DNA of 64,000 nt, taken from positions 879,501 through 943,500 of the forward strand of contig NC_015945.1 of assembly GCF_000224085.1 (NCBI RefSeq), read 5' to 3'. Shown piece by piece: positions 28,301 through 37,071 of the stretch (position 1 is its first letter; each line of letters starts with the position of its first letter). Source of the DNA: Allomuricauda ruestringensis DSM 13258 (GTDB lineage: Bacteria; Bacteroidota; Bacteroidia; Flavobacteriales; Flavobacteriaceae). The notes under the pieces are model-generated. The model ran no database searches. It saw only the letters and a program-made list of their open reading frames with translations, and was not told the origin of the DNA. The position numbers and the translations under genes were made by a program.

Positions 28301-28649
28301 GTACCCTATCCACGGCATTTTTAACCTCCAACAACATGAAGTCTACATTTCTCTCTTTCTCGATCTCCACATTGATTGTCCCACTGTTCTCCCTTGATGT
28401 CGAGGTTACCCTTTCCACGCCTTCAAGCCCTTTTAGGTTATCCTCAATTTTTAGGACGATACCTTCCTCGACTTCTTGTGGCGAAGCACCTGGGTAGGTT
28501 ATAGCAATTGTAATGTTACGGGCCTCAGTAAGAGGAAAAAAGGATGATTTTAAGGAAAGTATTCCCACAACCCCAAAAACAAAAAATGCCAAAATAAAGA
28601 CATTTACTGCCATGTGGTATTTAATAAAATACGAGATGAGTTTTCTCAC
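25356..28649 (-). CDS. RND efflux pump, inner membrane permease (HAE-1-like)
   Basis: A 1,097-residue proton-driven permease with twelve membrane segments and two large periplasmic loops. The fourth membrane segment holds the proton-relay pair in GILVDDGIVIAEN, and NVLSLFGMIIVIG and NVLSMLGIIALIGIMVNDG mark the two halves. The sequence resembles drug or lipid-type RND pumps rather than heavy-metal CusA pumps. The start is GTG (28649), 11 bases after the adaptor stop. The C-terminus carries an extra tail of about 60 residues, rich in Glu (EEVERAIREQHEEEEMKAAG) and ending in VVEEETT, which lies in the cytoplasm. Substrate is unknown. Confidence 0.94.
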   Translation of the reverse strand: MRKLISYFIKYHMAVNVFILAFFVFGVVGILSLKSSFFPLTEARNITIAITYPGASPQEVEEGIVLKIEDNLKGLEGVERVTSTSRENSGTINVEIEKERNVDFMLLEVKNAVDRVPTFPTGMEPLIVAKQEPVRPTISFAVSGKDIPLATLKQIGRQIENDLRAIDGISQIQIAGYPDEEIEIAVDENSLLAYNLSFTDVAQAVSNANILVTGGNIKTVTEEYLIRANNRSYYGDELSNIVVRGDAAGRTIRLKDVATIRDRFSETPNASYFDGELAVNITITSTNTEDLMGSAEKVRQYIKEFNEKYTNVQLNVIDDRSTTLTQRTQLLTENAIVGMILVLVFLSLFLNTRLAFWVAFGLPIAFLGMFVFAPMFNVTINVLSLFGMIIVIGILVDDGIVIAENIYQHYENGKSPVQAALDGTMEVIPPIISAIITTILAFSIFLFLDSRIGEFFSEVSVIVILTLAVSLVEALIILPAHLAHSKALRPKNTKPKTGIAKIFAKLRVINRMGDRLMNYMRDNWYSPALRFMMNYKFLTFALFFMALALTLGSIGGGVIRTSFFPRIASDQVSIELTMPNGTNEKVTDSIISLIQEKAHIVNQELTDQYLQGMDKMLFVNMIKNLGPGSSSAELEINLLPGEERPDGIRSDMVTTRLRELVGPVIGVESLIYGSGGNFGGSPVSVSLLGNNITELKAAKEELKQAMEENANLKDVTDNDPAGIKEIRLELKENAYLLGLDLRTVMNQVRGGFFGAQAQRFQRGQDEIRVWVRYDREGRSSISDLDEMRILAPSGDRIPLKEIASYTIERGDVAINHLEGRREIQVSSDLTDPETTSGTDAMLWIRNEVMPEILAKYPSISPSYEGQNREANKLIGSLGFVGPIVLFLIFIVIAFTFRSISQPLLLIFMVPFSLTAVAWGHWLHGFPINVLSMLGIIALIGIMVNDGLVLIGKFNTNLRSGMNFDDALYQAGRSRFRAIFLTSVTTIAGLAPLLLEKSRQAQFLKPMAISIAYGIGFATILTLLMLPLLLSFGNNIKVAAKKLWTGEEVTSEEVERAIREQHEEEEMKAAGVALNGTDSKNVSQNGEETTKVVEEETT

Positions 28650-28660
28650 GGCTAGGGGGT

Positions 28661-29782
28661 TTAGGATTTACTTTCGTCAAAAGTTTTAACCAACATACCA
28701 GCGTAGGCACCGGTAATAGGTTTTGCTACTATCACTTCCCCATCGGGAACGTTCTTCAGCACTACAGTTTTGTCCGTAAAAAAGATAGGCTTTACATCCA
28801 TTAGGTCTAAAATGGAGTCCCTTACCACAAAAATCTGGTTGTTTTCCAACAACAAGGACCGATTGACCTCTATGGCATCTGGCTCTTCTTTTGCTTCTAG
28901 GTTGGCTTCAAGATATTGGCCTTCTTTTAAATTATCGCCACTTACTTCAATATAAACCATTATGGTCTGTGAGTTTTGGTCTACTCTACTGTTCACACGG
29001 GCAACTTTGCCCATATACGTTTGGGTTTTTTCCAAATTGGACAACGCTACCTTTTTTCCTTCTTTTAAGAAGTCCCCGTAGGTCTTGCTAACGGAAACTT
29101 CCAGTTCGTACAGTCCCGTATCAATAAACTCTCCTAGTTTTTGTCCAGATCTGACCAATGTTCCCTCCGTGACCAAAGCTTCGGTCAACACTCCAGTAAA
29201 AGGAGCAGAAATGGTGTATTTGGACAGTCGCTGTTCCAAATTCTTTACGTTATAGTATGTAGTAATGATCTCTCTTCCGGTTATGAAGAATTTTTCTTTT
29301 TCTGAATCCATCTTGGGTAGCTCGGGGGTGGTTTTCTCCAAATCAAACCCATTGAGGTATTCCTGCCATTTTGGATAAATTTCCGGGTAATCCAACCGTA
29401 AATCGGGCATTATGGACGTAAGCAGGTTATACAGATTACTTTTGGCCGATTGCACTGTAGCGTAATACTCGTTTGCATCTATTCGGATAAGCGTTTGTCC
29501 GGCCGTGTATTGCTGTCCTGTTCGGAACAATTTGCTTCCTGACCTGAATACTCCTTGCACTTCGGAGTAAAGCTCTACGCGTTTTTTGGCGGTAAGGTTC
29601 CCATTGGCCGGTACCATTATGGGGATGGTCGTATTTTTTACCGTGTCCACAAAAACAGTCTTTACCACCTTTTGGGAAGGGGGCCTTTTATTGTCCTTAC
29701 TGCCAGCAATAAGGCCAGCAAAATATAAAGAAGCCAATATGATAATGCCTCCGGCAACTGCCGATATGATAAGCTTTCGCAT
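28661..29782 (-). CDS. RND efflux periplasmic adaptor (membrane fusion protein)
   Basis: A 373-residue adaptor that bridges the RND permease and the TolC-like channel. It has one N-terminal membrane anchor (IISAVAGGIIILASLYFAG), the lipoyl half-motifs (VELYSEVQGVF; YTISAPFTGVLTEALVTEG), a short hairpin between them and a beta-barrel domain. It is the first gene of the operon. A TAnnTTTG box lies 22 bases before its ATG. Confidence 0.93.
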   Translation of the reverse strand: MRKLIISAVAGGIIILASLYFAGLIAGSKDNKRPPSQKVVKTVFVDTVKNTTIPIMVPANGNLTAKKRVELYSEVQGVFRSGSKLFRTGQQYTAGQTLIRIDANEYYATVQSAKSNLYNLLTSIMPDLRLDYPEIYPKWQEYLNGFDLEKTTPELPKMDSEKEKFFITGREIITTYYNVKNLEQRLSKYTISAPFTGVLTEALVTEGTLVRSGQKLGEFIDTGLYELEVSVSKTYGDFLKEGKKVALSNLEKTQTYMGKVARVNSRVDQNSQTIMVYIEVSGDNLKEGQYLEANLEAKEEPDAIEVNRSLLLENNQIFVVRDSILDLMDVKPIFFTDKTVVLKNVPDGEVIVAKPITGAYAGMLVKTFDESKS

Positions 29783-29804
29783 CCGTTAGTTGGTTTAATA
29801 GCTA

Positions 29805-29812
29805 CAAATCTA
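29805..29812 (-). promoter_or_regulatory. -7 promoter box TAGATTTG of the RND operon
   Basis: Exact TAnnTTTG match on the minus strand. A TTG lies 16 bases further upstream, slightly closer than the usual spacing. Confidence 0.6.
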
Positions 29813-29875
29813 TTCTCTACTTTTTTTACAATGGTTAAATATTTCATAAAATGCATTTTTAACTGGGTCAAATGC

Positions 29876-29902
29876 AAAAAGGGGACCCCAAACGGCATCC
29901 CC
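29876..29902 (-). terminator. probable terminator after the LRR gene
   Basis: On the minus strand GGGGA/TCCCC pair around a 12-base loop and are followed by TTTTT, 28 bases after the LRR stop. The stem is only five base pairs. Confidence 0.5.
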
Positions 29903-29930
29903 AAACCAAACAAACTAAAGTAATAACTAA

Positions 29931-30818
29931 CTACTCGTTTTCGTTTTCATCCTCGAATTTGGTATCTGCCATTCGAGTACGGTCTATTTGAATATCCATA
30001 AATTTTGGGTTCAATGTTTTATCGTCGGTATCAAACACCAAAAACTGTTTCGTATCCATACCATGTAAGGCGTTGAACGAGTTGAACCTATTATTTTGAA
30101 GTTGTAATATTTTTAAGTTTGCCAATTGGCCAAACTCCTTGGGAATTTCACCTCCTAATTGATTATTGGACAAAACCAATTCCTTTAACTGGACCAAATT
30201 CCCAATTTCCCTTGGTATCTGACCTTCCAATTTGTTTTCAAAAAGACCCAATGCCTCTAAGTTTGATAGGTTTCCAATGGATTCGGGTATTGTTCCTTTG
30301 AGATTGTTACTGGATAGGTTTAGCTCTTTTAACTTTTTAAGTTCCCCAAATGTTTCTGGAATAGGTCCGGTTAAAAAGTTGTTGAACATAGAGAATACCT
30401 CCAACTCCTTAAAATTGGCGACTCCTGTCGGGATACCACCCTTGATTCGGTTCATCTCCAAACGGAAAACCTTTAGTTTTTCCAATTTCACAATATCTTT
30501 TGGAAGCACTCCGGTAATCTGGTTAAAAGCCAGATTCAAATTGGAAAGGTGTCTTAAATCACCTATACTCTCTGGAAGCACACCATTTAAATTGTTCATA
30601 AACAGTGTTAGGCCCACTACATGTCCGTTATCGACCTCTACACCCTTCCATGTGTCTACGGGTGCGGTCAAGTCCCAAGAAACATTCCAATCCTCGCCAT
30701 TGGTGCTATTGTACAAATTTACCAATGCAGATTTTTCTTTAGGGGAAATCTGTCCACTGGCAAAAGATATACCCGCAGAGAACATCAAACAAAAGAAAAA
30801 AATAGCCGCTCGAATCAT
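29931..30818 (-). CDS. secreted leucine-rich repeat protein
   Basis: A 295-residue protein with a signal peptide (to about FASG) and an N-terminal cap (SALVNLYNSTNGEDWN...WDLTAPVDTWKGV) like that of plant LRR receptors. About eight 24-residue repeats follow, of the pattern LxxLxLxxNxLxGxIPxxIGNL. The repeats form a solenoid that usually binds protein. The C-terminal 45 residues are charged and end in EDENENE, with no T9SS sorting domain. It is a single-gene unit with its own promoter box and a likely terminator. Function is unknown; surface or periplasmic protein binding is the likely role. Confidence 0.88.
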   Translation of the reverse strand: MIRAAIFFFCLMFSAGISFASGQISPKEKSALVNLYNSTNGEDWNVSWDLTAPVDTWKGVEVDNGHVVGLTLFMNNLNGVLPESIGDLRHLSNLNLAFNQITGVLPKDIVKLEKLKVFRLEMNRIKGGIPTGVANFKELEVFSMFNNFLTGPIPETFGELKKLKELNLSSNNLKGTIPESIGNLSNLEALGLFENKLEGQIPREIGNLVQLKELVLSNNQLGGEIPKEFGQLANLKILQLQNNRFNSFNALHGMDTKQFLVFDTDDKTLNPKFMDIQIDRTRMADTKFEDENENE

Positions 30819-30879
30819 TAATTACTTATTAAACCACAAAGAATTTACTTACAAAATACGACAAAGAAGAAATAACTTA

Positions 30880-30887
30880 CAAATATA
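30880..30887 (-). promoter_or_regulatory. -7 promoter box TATATTTG of the LRR gene
   Basis: Exact TAnnTTTG match on the minus strand, 61 bases before the start codon. No -33 match at usual spacing was identified. Confidence 0.5.
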
Positions 30888-30953
30888 ATCGGCAAATACA
30901 CTCCAATTTGTTGTGAATTCGATGAAATTCGATGTAAAAGCTGAAATGTTCTG

Positions 30954-32867
30954 TTAATCAAGTGCTTCTAAATCTTCGGACAAGTTCTCCCAATCTTCCA
31001 TTAAGGACTCCAAATCCTTCTTTTTACCCTCGTAATTGTCAAAAAAGTTAGGCTTTGCAATGGTGGTGTCGTAGTCCATGAGCAGGTCATGGTCAATATC
31101 GGCAATCTGCTTTTCCAGTTGGGAAATCTTCTTCTCTACCCCACTAAGCTTGTTTTTGAGGGATTTTTGCTTCTTTTGGGTTTGATAGTCGCTCTCCTTG
31201 TTTTTTTCCTGTGGTTTGTCTTCTTTCTTTGAATCCCCTTTTTCAACACTTCGAAAATCCTCCATCTTACGCTGTTCCAAGTAAAAGTCGATATCTCCCA
31301 AATATTCCTTTATACCTCCGTCCTTAAACTCGTAAACCCTATCGGTTAACCCTTGAAGAAAATCACGATCGTGAGAAACGAGAATCAATGTCCCCTCAAA
31401 ACTTTGAAGTGCCTGTTTTAATACATTTTTGGATTTGATATCCAAATGGTTGGTAGGCTCATCCATTACGAGCACATTAAAAGGCTGCAAAAGCATTTTG
31501 GCCAAGGCCAATCGGTTCCTTTCACCCCCGGAAAGTACTTTTACATATTTGTCCACTTCATCACCTCTAAACAGAAAGGACCCTAAAATATCCCTTACCT
31601 TACTGCGGTTCTTCTCATTGGCAGCATCGATCATGGTATCCAAGATGGTTTTGTTACCATCCAAGTATTCCGCTTGGTTCTGGGCAAAGTAGCCCAACTG
31701 TACGTTGTGCCCAATCTTTAAATCGCCCTTGTAATCCAATTCGCCGACTATAATTTTGGCAAGAGTAGTTTTTCCTTGGCCATTTTGACCTACAAAAGCG
31801 GTTTTGCTTCCACGATCAATCATCAGGTCTATATTTTGAAGCACTTTTTTGGGGCCGTAGTTTTTAGAAACTCCGTTTAATTCTGCCACTACCTTGCCGG
31901 GGTTTACCGAAACAGGGAACCGAAGATTCATAACACTGCTATCTTCTTCATCCACCTCGATGCGTTCCATTTTATCCAGCTTTTTAATGAGGGATTGTGC
32001 CATGGAGGCCTTGCTGGATTTTGCCCTAAATTTTTCAATCAACCTTTCGGTCTGCTGTATCTGTTTTTCTTGGTTTTTTTGGGCACTTAATTGCTGTTCC
32101 TTTATTTCCTTTCGGTGCACCAAAAACTGGGAATAGGGCTTGTTGTAGTCGTAAATCCTTCCTAATGAAATCTCAATGGTACGGTTGGTCACATTATCTA
32201 AAAACATTTTATCGTGGGAAACAATCACTACTGCACCGGTAAAGTTTCGCAAAAACTGCTCCAACCAAATAATGGATTCAATGTCCAAGTGGTTGGTAGG
32301 CTCATCAAGTAGAAGTACATCGTTGTTTTGCAGCAATAGTTTGGCCAACTCAATACGCATACGCCATCCACCAGAGAACGTATCGGTCAGTTTATTGAAG
32401 TCTTCTCGTTTAAAACCCAGCCCAAGAAGCACTTTTTCGGTATCACCTTGGTAGTTGTAACCTCCCAAGATTTCATATCGATGCGTCACATCGTTCAGAT
32501 CTACCATAAGTTGATGGTACCCGTCGCTTTCATAATCGGTTCGCTCCGCCAAGGCGGTATTGATCTCGTCCAGTTTGAGTTCCAGTTCTTTGATTTCTGA
32601 AAATGCCTGATAGGATTCTTCCAAGACAGTTCTCCCTTCTTCAAAATCTATGTCCTGTTTAAGAAAACCGATTTTAATATTTTTTTCAGTGGCTATGGCT
32701 CCTTCATCCAAGGGCATTTCCTTCGCAAGGAGTTTAAGCATAGTGGATTTACCCGCACCGTTCTTTCCAATAAGACCTACTCTATCCCCGCCGTTAAGAC
32801 GAAACGATATTTCCTCAAAGAGATACTCTCCTCCAAAGGCTACGGAAAGATTGTGAATATTTAGCAT
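30954..32867 (-). CDS. ABC-F family ATPase
   Basis: A 637-residue soluble protein with two ABC domains and no membrane segment. Domain 1 has GKNGAGKSTMLKLLA, SGGWRMR and LLLDEPTNHLD; domain 2 has GQNGQGKTTLAKII, SGGERNRLALAKMLL and LVMDEPTNHLD. Between them is the ABC-F linker with charged helices. The last 110 residues form a lysine-rich coiled coil (LKNKLSGVEKKISQLEKQIA), as in Uup-type members. ABC-F proteins act on the ribosome, relieving stalls or, in some cases, protecting against antibiotics. The exact subclass cannot be fixed here. It is divergent from the DUF983 gene. Confidence 0.92.
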   Translation of the reverse strand: MLNIHNLSVAFGGEYLFEEISFRLNGGDRVGLIGKNGAGKSTMLKLLAKEMPLDEGAIATEKNIKIGFLKQDIDFEEGRTVLEESYQAFSEIKELELKLDEINTALAERTDYESDGYHQLMVDLNDVTHRYEILGGYNYQGDTEKVLLGLGFKREDFNKLTDTFSGGWRMRIELAKLLLQNNDVLLLDEPTNHLDIESIIWLEQFLRNFTGAVVIVSHDKMFLDNVTNRTIEISLGRIYDYNKPYSQFLVHRKEIKEQQLSAQKNQEKQIQQTERLIEKFRAKSSKASMAQSLIKKLDKMERIEVDEEDSSVMNLRFPVSVNPGKVVAELNGVSKNYGPKKVLQNIDLMIDRGSKTAFVGQNGQGKTTLAKIIVGELDYKGDLKIGHNVQLGYFAQNQAEYLDGNKTILDTMIDAANEKNRSKVRDILGSFLFRGDEVDKYVKVLSGGERNRLALAKMLLQPFNVLVMDEPTNHLDIKSKNVLKQALQSFEGTLILVSHDRDFLQGLTDRVYEFKDGGIKEYLGDIDFYLEQRKMEDFRSVEKGDSKKEDKPQEKNKESDYQTQKKQKSLKNKLSGVEKKISQLEKQIADIDHDLLMDYDTTIAKPNFFDNYEGKKKDLESLMEDWENLSEDLEALD

Positions 32868-32908
32868 TTTATGTGACCTTGATTACAAAACTTTAGTTGG
32901 CGAATTCA

Positions 32909-32916
32909 TACTTTTG
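32909..32916 (+). promoter_or_regulatory. -7 promoter box TACTTTTG of the DUF983 gene
   Basis: Exact TAnnTTTG match, ending 16 bases before ATG 32933. It lies downstream of the most distal possible start (TTG 32897), which decides in favour of ATG 32933. Confidence 0.6.
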
Positions 32917-32932
32917 TACAAAAGCCCTGCAA

Positions 32933-33334
32933 ATGTTAAAAAAAGGAACCAAAATGTACAGCATTTTAACAGGAAACTGTCCAAGATGCCAAGAGGAGAG
33001 CATGTACAAGAAATCCAATCCGTACGCACTTTCCAAAATTTTCAGCATGAACGAAAGGTGTTCGCATTGTGGCTTAAAATACAAGATTGAGCCCTCCTTT
33101 TTTTACGGTGCCATGTACGTAAGCTACGGTGTGGGCATTGCTTTTGCCGTGGCAGCTTTTGTAATTTCTTTTTTATTTATCGGCACTTCCTTATTGACCA
33201 CCTTTATTGCTATTGTGGGCACTTTGATTGTTTTTATGCCGGTAATCATCAGGTTGTCCAGAAATATTTGGATCAATTTTTTTGTGAAGTACGACCCTGC
33301 TTCGGTCAAAAAACATGAGGCAGCAAAAAGTTAA
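32933..33334 (+). CDS. DUF983 family membrane protein
   Basis: A 133-residue protein of the DUF983 family. Two CxxC pairs near the N-terminus (NCPRCQEE and RCSHCGLKYK) probably bind zinc, followed by EPSFFYGAMYVSYG and two hydrophobic segments. The family is common in Bacteroidota and alphaproteobacteria; its function is unknown. A longer frame from TTG 32897 would include the promoter box, so ATG 32933 is the likely start. Its stop overlaps the stop of the convergent FAD oxidoreductase gene by four bases. Confidence 0.85.
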   Translation: MLKKGTKMYSILTGNCPRCQEESMYKKSNPYALSKIFSMNERCSHCGLKYKIEPSFFYGAMYVSYGVGIAFAVAAFVISFLFIGTSLLTTFIAIVGTLIVFMPVIIRLSRNIWINFFVKYDPASVKKHEAAKS

Positions 33335-34386
33335 TTGGAATAGTATTTTTTGGTAAAACGTTGGATGTCCATTTCGGGATCCAAGTCGGCTTTGTTCTCA
33401 ATATAATCAAACAATTGTCTGGATGCAGCCGGTCCTATAAGCACTCCCCGGGAACCAAATCCATTTAAAACGTACATGTTTTGATGCTCTGGGTGTCTTC
33501 CCACCAAAGGCCTACGATCCGCAACTGTCGGGCGTATTCCTGCGACGTGGTCAACAACCTCAAAATCACATTTTAAAAAGGATTTCAGTTTTTCCAAAAG
33601 TTCGTTTTTGGATGCTTCCGTAGGTTCGTTGGTTTTGTCTTTCCATTTGTAAGTAGCACCTACCAAATACTTATCACTTTCCATTGGAATGGTAAAAACC
33701 GAGGATTTGATCACATTGCCCTCTTTGTAATTGGGCGCATGGATAATCAATAGCTCGCCTTTGGTTCCATTTAAGGGGAGGTAATCAAAATATGGATTCT
33801 GCTTGAGGCCGTAACCGCATGCAAAAACAATGTTCTTGGCGGTAATGGACTTATAAGCGACATGATCTTCTGATATTGAAAGCGAATCAAGATCCAGAGA
33901 TTCTGATAAGAGTTTGCCTTTTTCTTCCAGATAACTTTTGTACGAACGCACCAAAGTGCCCGTATCTATTCTTCCCGTATATTTTACTTCGCCAAATCCA
34001 TGTGGTGCATCAATGGCTGGGTTGTTGTTCGGTATAATATTGGTTGAAAGAAAATGGTCCAAATCTGGACGGTCGGCAGCTTCAAACCATAGGTTTTGCT
34101 CTTCAATGGATGCAAATTTTCGCAGAACAGGAAGCTGGTAGTCTAGTTTTTTGCCCAGTTTCTCCTCCAAATGCCGATAGAACGGTTTCGCAAGTTTCAG
34201 TTGTTGTTTGGCTTGCCATGCCATGGTGAACCGTTTCAAAATAACCGGATTGTACAACCCTCCTGCTACCTGTGAAGCTCTTTGAGATTCATCGGTAATT
34301 ACCTTAAAAGTTTTTCCATTTTTTTCCAAAACCTCACAAAAGGAGATTCCTGCCAAACCCAGACCTACTACTATATAATCCAACAT
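33331..34386 (-). CDS. FAD-dependent oxidoreductase (DAO superfamily)
   Basis: A 351-residue flavoprotein of the D-amino-acid oxidase/glycine oxidase superfamily. The N-terminal Rossmann motif YIVVGLGLAGIS starts four residues in and binds FAD. GRIDTGTLVRSYKSYLEEKG, NIVFACGYG and the C-terminal GIRPTVADRRPLVGRHPE and NGFGSRGVLIGP follow the family pattern, which resembles the oxidase half of MnmC. Substrate is unknown. A TAnnTTTG box ends only four bases before the ATG, suggesting a transcript with little or no leader. It is separated from gldN by a strong terminator. Confidence 0.9.
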   Translation of the reverse strand: MLDYIVVGLGLAGISFCEVLEKNGKTFKVITDESQRASQVAGGLYNPVILKRFTMAWQAKQQLKLAKPFYRHLEEKLGKKLDYQLPVLRKFASIEEQNLWFEAADRPDLDHFLSTNIIPNNNPAIDAPHGFGEVKYTGRIDTGTLVRSYKSYLEEKGKLLSESLDLDSLSISEDHVAYKSITAKNIVFACGYGLKQNPYFDYLPLNGTKGELLIIHAPNYKEGNVIKSSVFTIPMESDKYLVGATYKWKDKTNEPTEASKNELLEKLKSFLKCDFEVVDHVAGIRPTVADRRPLVGRHPEHQNMYVLNGFGSRGVLIGPAASRQLFDYIENKADLDPEMDIQRFTKKYYSN

Positions 34387-34390
34387 ACTA

Positions 34391-34398
34391 CAAAATTA
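34391..34398 (-). promoter_or_regulatory. -7 promoter box TAATTTTG, possible leaderless transcript
   Basis: Exact TAnnTTTG match on the minus strand, four bases before the ATG of the FAD oxidoreductase. Transcription would begin at or next to the start codon. Confidence 0.5.
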
Positions 34399-34442
34399 GA
34401 CATCTGATCGATCAATCAGTCATTCAAACTTTAGTTTAATGC

Positions 34443-34474
34443 AAAAAAACGCCGCACAATTGTGCGGCGTTTTG
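34443..34474 (-). terminator. terminator of the gldKLMN operon
   Basis: ACGCCGCACAA/TTGTGCGGCGT is a perfect hairpin with A and T runs on both sides, 31 bases after the gldN stop. It could act in both directions. Confidence 0.9.
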
Positions 34475-34505
34475 CTGTATTGAATTGGAAATATTCTATG
34501 GGCTT

Positions 34506-35408
34506 TTAATATGCCCACATATCTTGCTCTCTGTCCCGTATGCCCTCTTTGATTCTTTGGGCTTCCAAGAGCTGGAACAATGCATTATCAAAAATGTAAT
34601 CGCTTATTTCACGATCTTCGTGAACGTTTTCCTCTTTGTAGATAACACCGTTGAATCGACGTGCGTTCAACAACATATCAAAGGAAATGGGTCTTGACGA
34701 GTTACGCTGGTTGTACACCTTGGCATCGTGCAAAATTTGCCTTGCCGCAGGGTACCACACCCAGAACAATTCTACTTTGTTCTGTCCCGGTTCGATAGAC
34801 TCATCATCGATGAAGTTCACATCGGGTGCAACCGGTGCAATCCCCAATAAACGATACTTAAGTTCTCCTTGGCGCTTGTCGAAATACCAGATTCCTTTTA
34901 CACGAAACTCTTCAATATCGGCAGCAGTAATATCCCTTTTGTTAATAAACTCCGGGGAAACCTGCTCTCCAGCATTTACCTGCTCGTAACCAAGATCCGT
35001 GGTGTCTACCTTTCTCAAGGTAGCCGAAAGGTCTTCCAACTTTCTTTTTTCAGTAAAGTAGGAGTCTGCATAAACCTCGGTAAGGTTTCCATTTCTGATG
35101 TTTTTCATCAAAACATGGTACAGTGACCTTCTATCTGCCCCAATACCTATGGTATCTGTTGGGTAGTACAATGGAAAATTAACTCGTTCATCAAGATCGA
35201 TGATTTCCCAAACGGTCTTGGACCAAAGGATATCCCTATCATCCACATAACCGTACGGTAAAGGCTCATCGGCATCTTGCTCTATTTGAGCTTGGGTTTT
35301 TTTACCTATATCTTCGGGCAACTTGGCATTTAAAATATTTGCCTGCGCCATGATTGATACCGGCAATATGCCCAACAATCCAATTAATAATGCGTTTTTC
35401 CAATTCAT
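34506..35408 (-). CDS. gldN: gliding motility / type IX secretion protein GldN
   Basis: GldN is a periplasmic T9SS component that works with GldK in a ring under the outer membrane and contacts GldM. The 300-residue protein has a signal peptide ending in IMAQ. The conserved core is visible: YVDDRDILWSKTVWEIIDLDERVN, FPLYYPTDT, RRSLYHVLMKNI and VELFWVWYPAAR. A GTG six bases upstream would add two residues; ATG 35408 (MNWKNALLIG) is preferred. It is the last gene of gldK-gldL-gldM-gldN, followed by a strong terminator. Confidence 0.96.
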   Translation of the reverse strand: MNWKNALLIGLLGILPVSIMAQANILNAKLPEDIGKKTQAQIEQDADEPLPYGYVDDRDILWSKTVWEIIDLDERVNFPLYYPTDTIGIGADRRSLYHVLMKNIRNGNLTEVYADSYFTEKRKLEDLSATLRKVDTTDLGYEQVNAGEQVSPEFINKRDITAADIEEFRVKGIWYFDKRQGELKYRLLGIAPVAPDVNFIDDESIEPGQNKVELFWVWYPAARQILHDAKVYNQRNSSRPISFDMLLNARRFNGVIYKEENVHEDREISDYIFDNALFQLLEAQRIKEGIRDREQDMWAY

Positions 35409-35434
35409 GATCACTTGTATACTTTTTATACTTC

Positions 35435-37003
35435 TTAGTTAGTAAGCTCAACCATAACAGGAGATACTTTCTTTAACTTGTAACTCTTGTTGTTTGTGAT
35501 GTAAGCTTGGATATCGAATATCTGGACAGACTCGCCTCTACCCGCTCTCGCTAGTACAGATTTGGCTCTGCTATCCAATTTGTTTCCATTTACAACTACG
35601 GTAGGCTGACCAGGTACTTTAAACTTAAACTGATTAACAGCTAGGTTCAAATCAAAGTCGAAATCTTCCAACATTGCACTAACAGTTGCGATTTCAAGGT
35701 TTTTCCTTGGCATTTTAATGCTACCTGATTCTCCACGAACGGTACCACTTGGCCTTGGAATATCCTTGATACGGAATTCGGACGAAGTACGGATTCCTTT
35801 ACCATCGGGCAACGTTCCAGAAGCTGTAATGGTTACAGATCTACCTGTACCGGGGTTCATTATGTAATTGCTGCCACTTCTTCTGCTCAAACCAGGAGCT
35901 GAAGCTGAAACCTTATTATCAGGAATACCAGGAATAGAGATGGTCATTGGGTTGGCAACACCACGGTAAACCACGTTCATCTTATCCGCAGAAATTACTG
36001 CTGCGTTAGGCATGGAGATAGTTGCAAAAGTGTTATTCACTTCCACTGGCACCTCTACACCATCTTGCATGTATGTCATGGTTCCTTTAATGGTGTGATC
36101 ACCTGGGGTACCGGCACTGATCAACATTTTGATGCCTCCAGCTTCCAATTCGTAGTCCTTACCTTCGGTCAATGGTCTTCCGTCCAAAGTCAATTCCGCT
36201 TTTACAGGAGTGGAAGTTCTGTCAGTTTTGCTAACAACAATCTTTCCGTCATACTTTTCTCCTGCATAGTAAGCCGTCTTTGGAGCATCCAATCCACTCA
36301 TAAAGTTTGTCAAGGAAACCGCTTCGGTCAATTCACCTTCCAAAAGGGTTTTCAACACCTCTTGCTCCGTAGTTTTGATATCGGCCTGCAATTGGGTCAT
36401 TTTCGTCAAAGAGGCTACCAATGGGAACCCTTCGTAGTGATAGTTGATCCAATCTTGACGCGTACCATCCCTCTTCTCAACTTTACCATCTTCATCTCCA
36501 GTGGCAAAACGGGTTTCAACACCGGTTTTCAAAGATTTGTATTCATCTGGCAAAGCATTGATAACACCTTCACGGTAATCGTTGATCTGCTTCATGAACT
36601 CTTTTCCTTCTGGGCCCAAATTGTCGCCCTGAAAGAATTTTTGATCCAAGTAATCGGACTTATCCATAACCACATAGTCTTTTGGGTCTTCCAAATCTGC
36701 GGTCATTTCCTTCTTCAATCCTTCCAAATAGTTATAGTAATTATCGGAAAGTTGTTTGATCTCTTGAGCATTTTGGTACAATTCTCCGTACTCCTCTTCG
36801 TTTTCACTGGCCTTTGTTTCCAAGCTGGCCATAAAACTAGAGTTGTTGGAGTCCATATTGGTATTGGAAGTTTCCAGCTTTTCGTTCATTAGTCCGAAAG
36901 CGGCAAGTACTTCCTTGCTCATATTAAGTGCCAACATCGCGATGAAGATCAAATACATAAGGTTGATCATCTTCTGACGTGGTGTTTGTTTTCCTCCTGC
37001 CAT
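35435..37003 (-). CDS. gldM: gliding motility / type IX secretion protein GldM
   Basis: GldM forms the T9SS motor with GldL: one membrane helix in the inner membrane and a long periplasmic shaft of four domains. The 522-residue length is normal. The helix is near the N-terminus (MINLMYLIFIAMLALNMSKEVLAAFG), preceded by the positive stretch GGKQTPRQK. A helical periplasmic domain (about 35-220) and three beta domains follow, including a PxVVVNGNKL segment near the C-terminus. It begins 68 bases after gldL and gldN starts 26 bases after its stop. Confidence 0.97.
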   Translation of the reverse strand: MAGGKQTPRQKMINLMYLIFIAMLALNMSKEVLAAFGLMNEKLETSNTNMDSNNSSFMASLETKASENEEEYGELYQNAQEIKQLSDNYYNYLEGLKKEMTADLEDPKDYVVMDKSDYLDQKFFQGDNLGPEGKEFMKQINDYREGVINALPDEYKSLKTGVETRFATGDEDGKVEKRDGTRQDWINYHYEGFPLVASLTKMTQLQADIKTTEQEVLKTLLEGELTEAVSLTNFMSGLDAPKTAYYAGEKYDGKIVVSKTDRTSTPVKAELTLDGRPLTEGKDYELEAGGIKMLISAGTPGDHTIKGTMTYMQDGVEVPVEVNNTFATISMPNAAVISADKMNVVYRGVANPMTISIPGIPDNKVSASAPGLSRRSGSNYIMNPGTGRSVTITASGTLPDGKGIRTSSEFRIKDIPRPSGTVRGESGSIKMPRKNLEIATVSAMLEDFDFDLNLAVNQFKFKVPGQPTVVVNGNKLDSRAKSVLARAGRGESVQIFDIQAYITNNKSYKLKKVSPVMVELTN

Positions 37004-37071
37004 GTTTTTCTAATTAGATTTAATAATTAATTTGATTTGGTTTTGTTTTCTGTTGATTTGAAAACCTCTAA

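Noticed and set aside
36065..36892. 275-codon plus-strand frame
   Set aside because: Lies wholly antisense to gldM, which is certain from family motifs; its product looks like reversed gldM codons, not a known protein.
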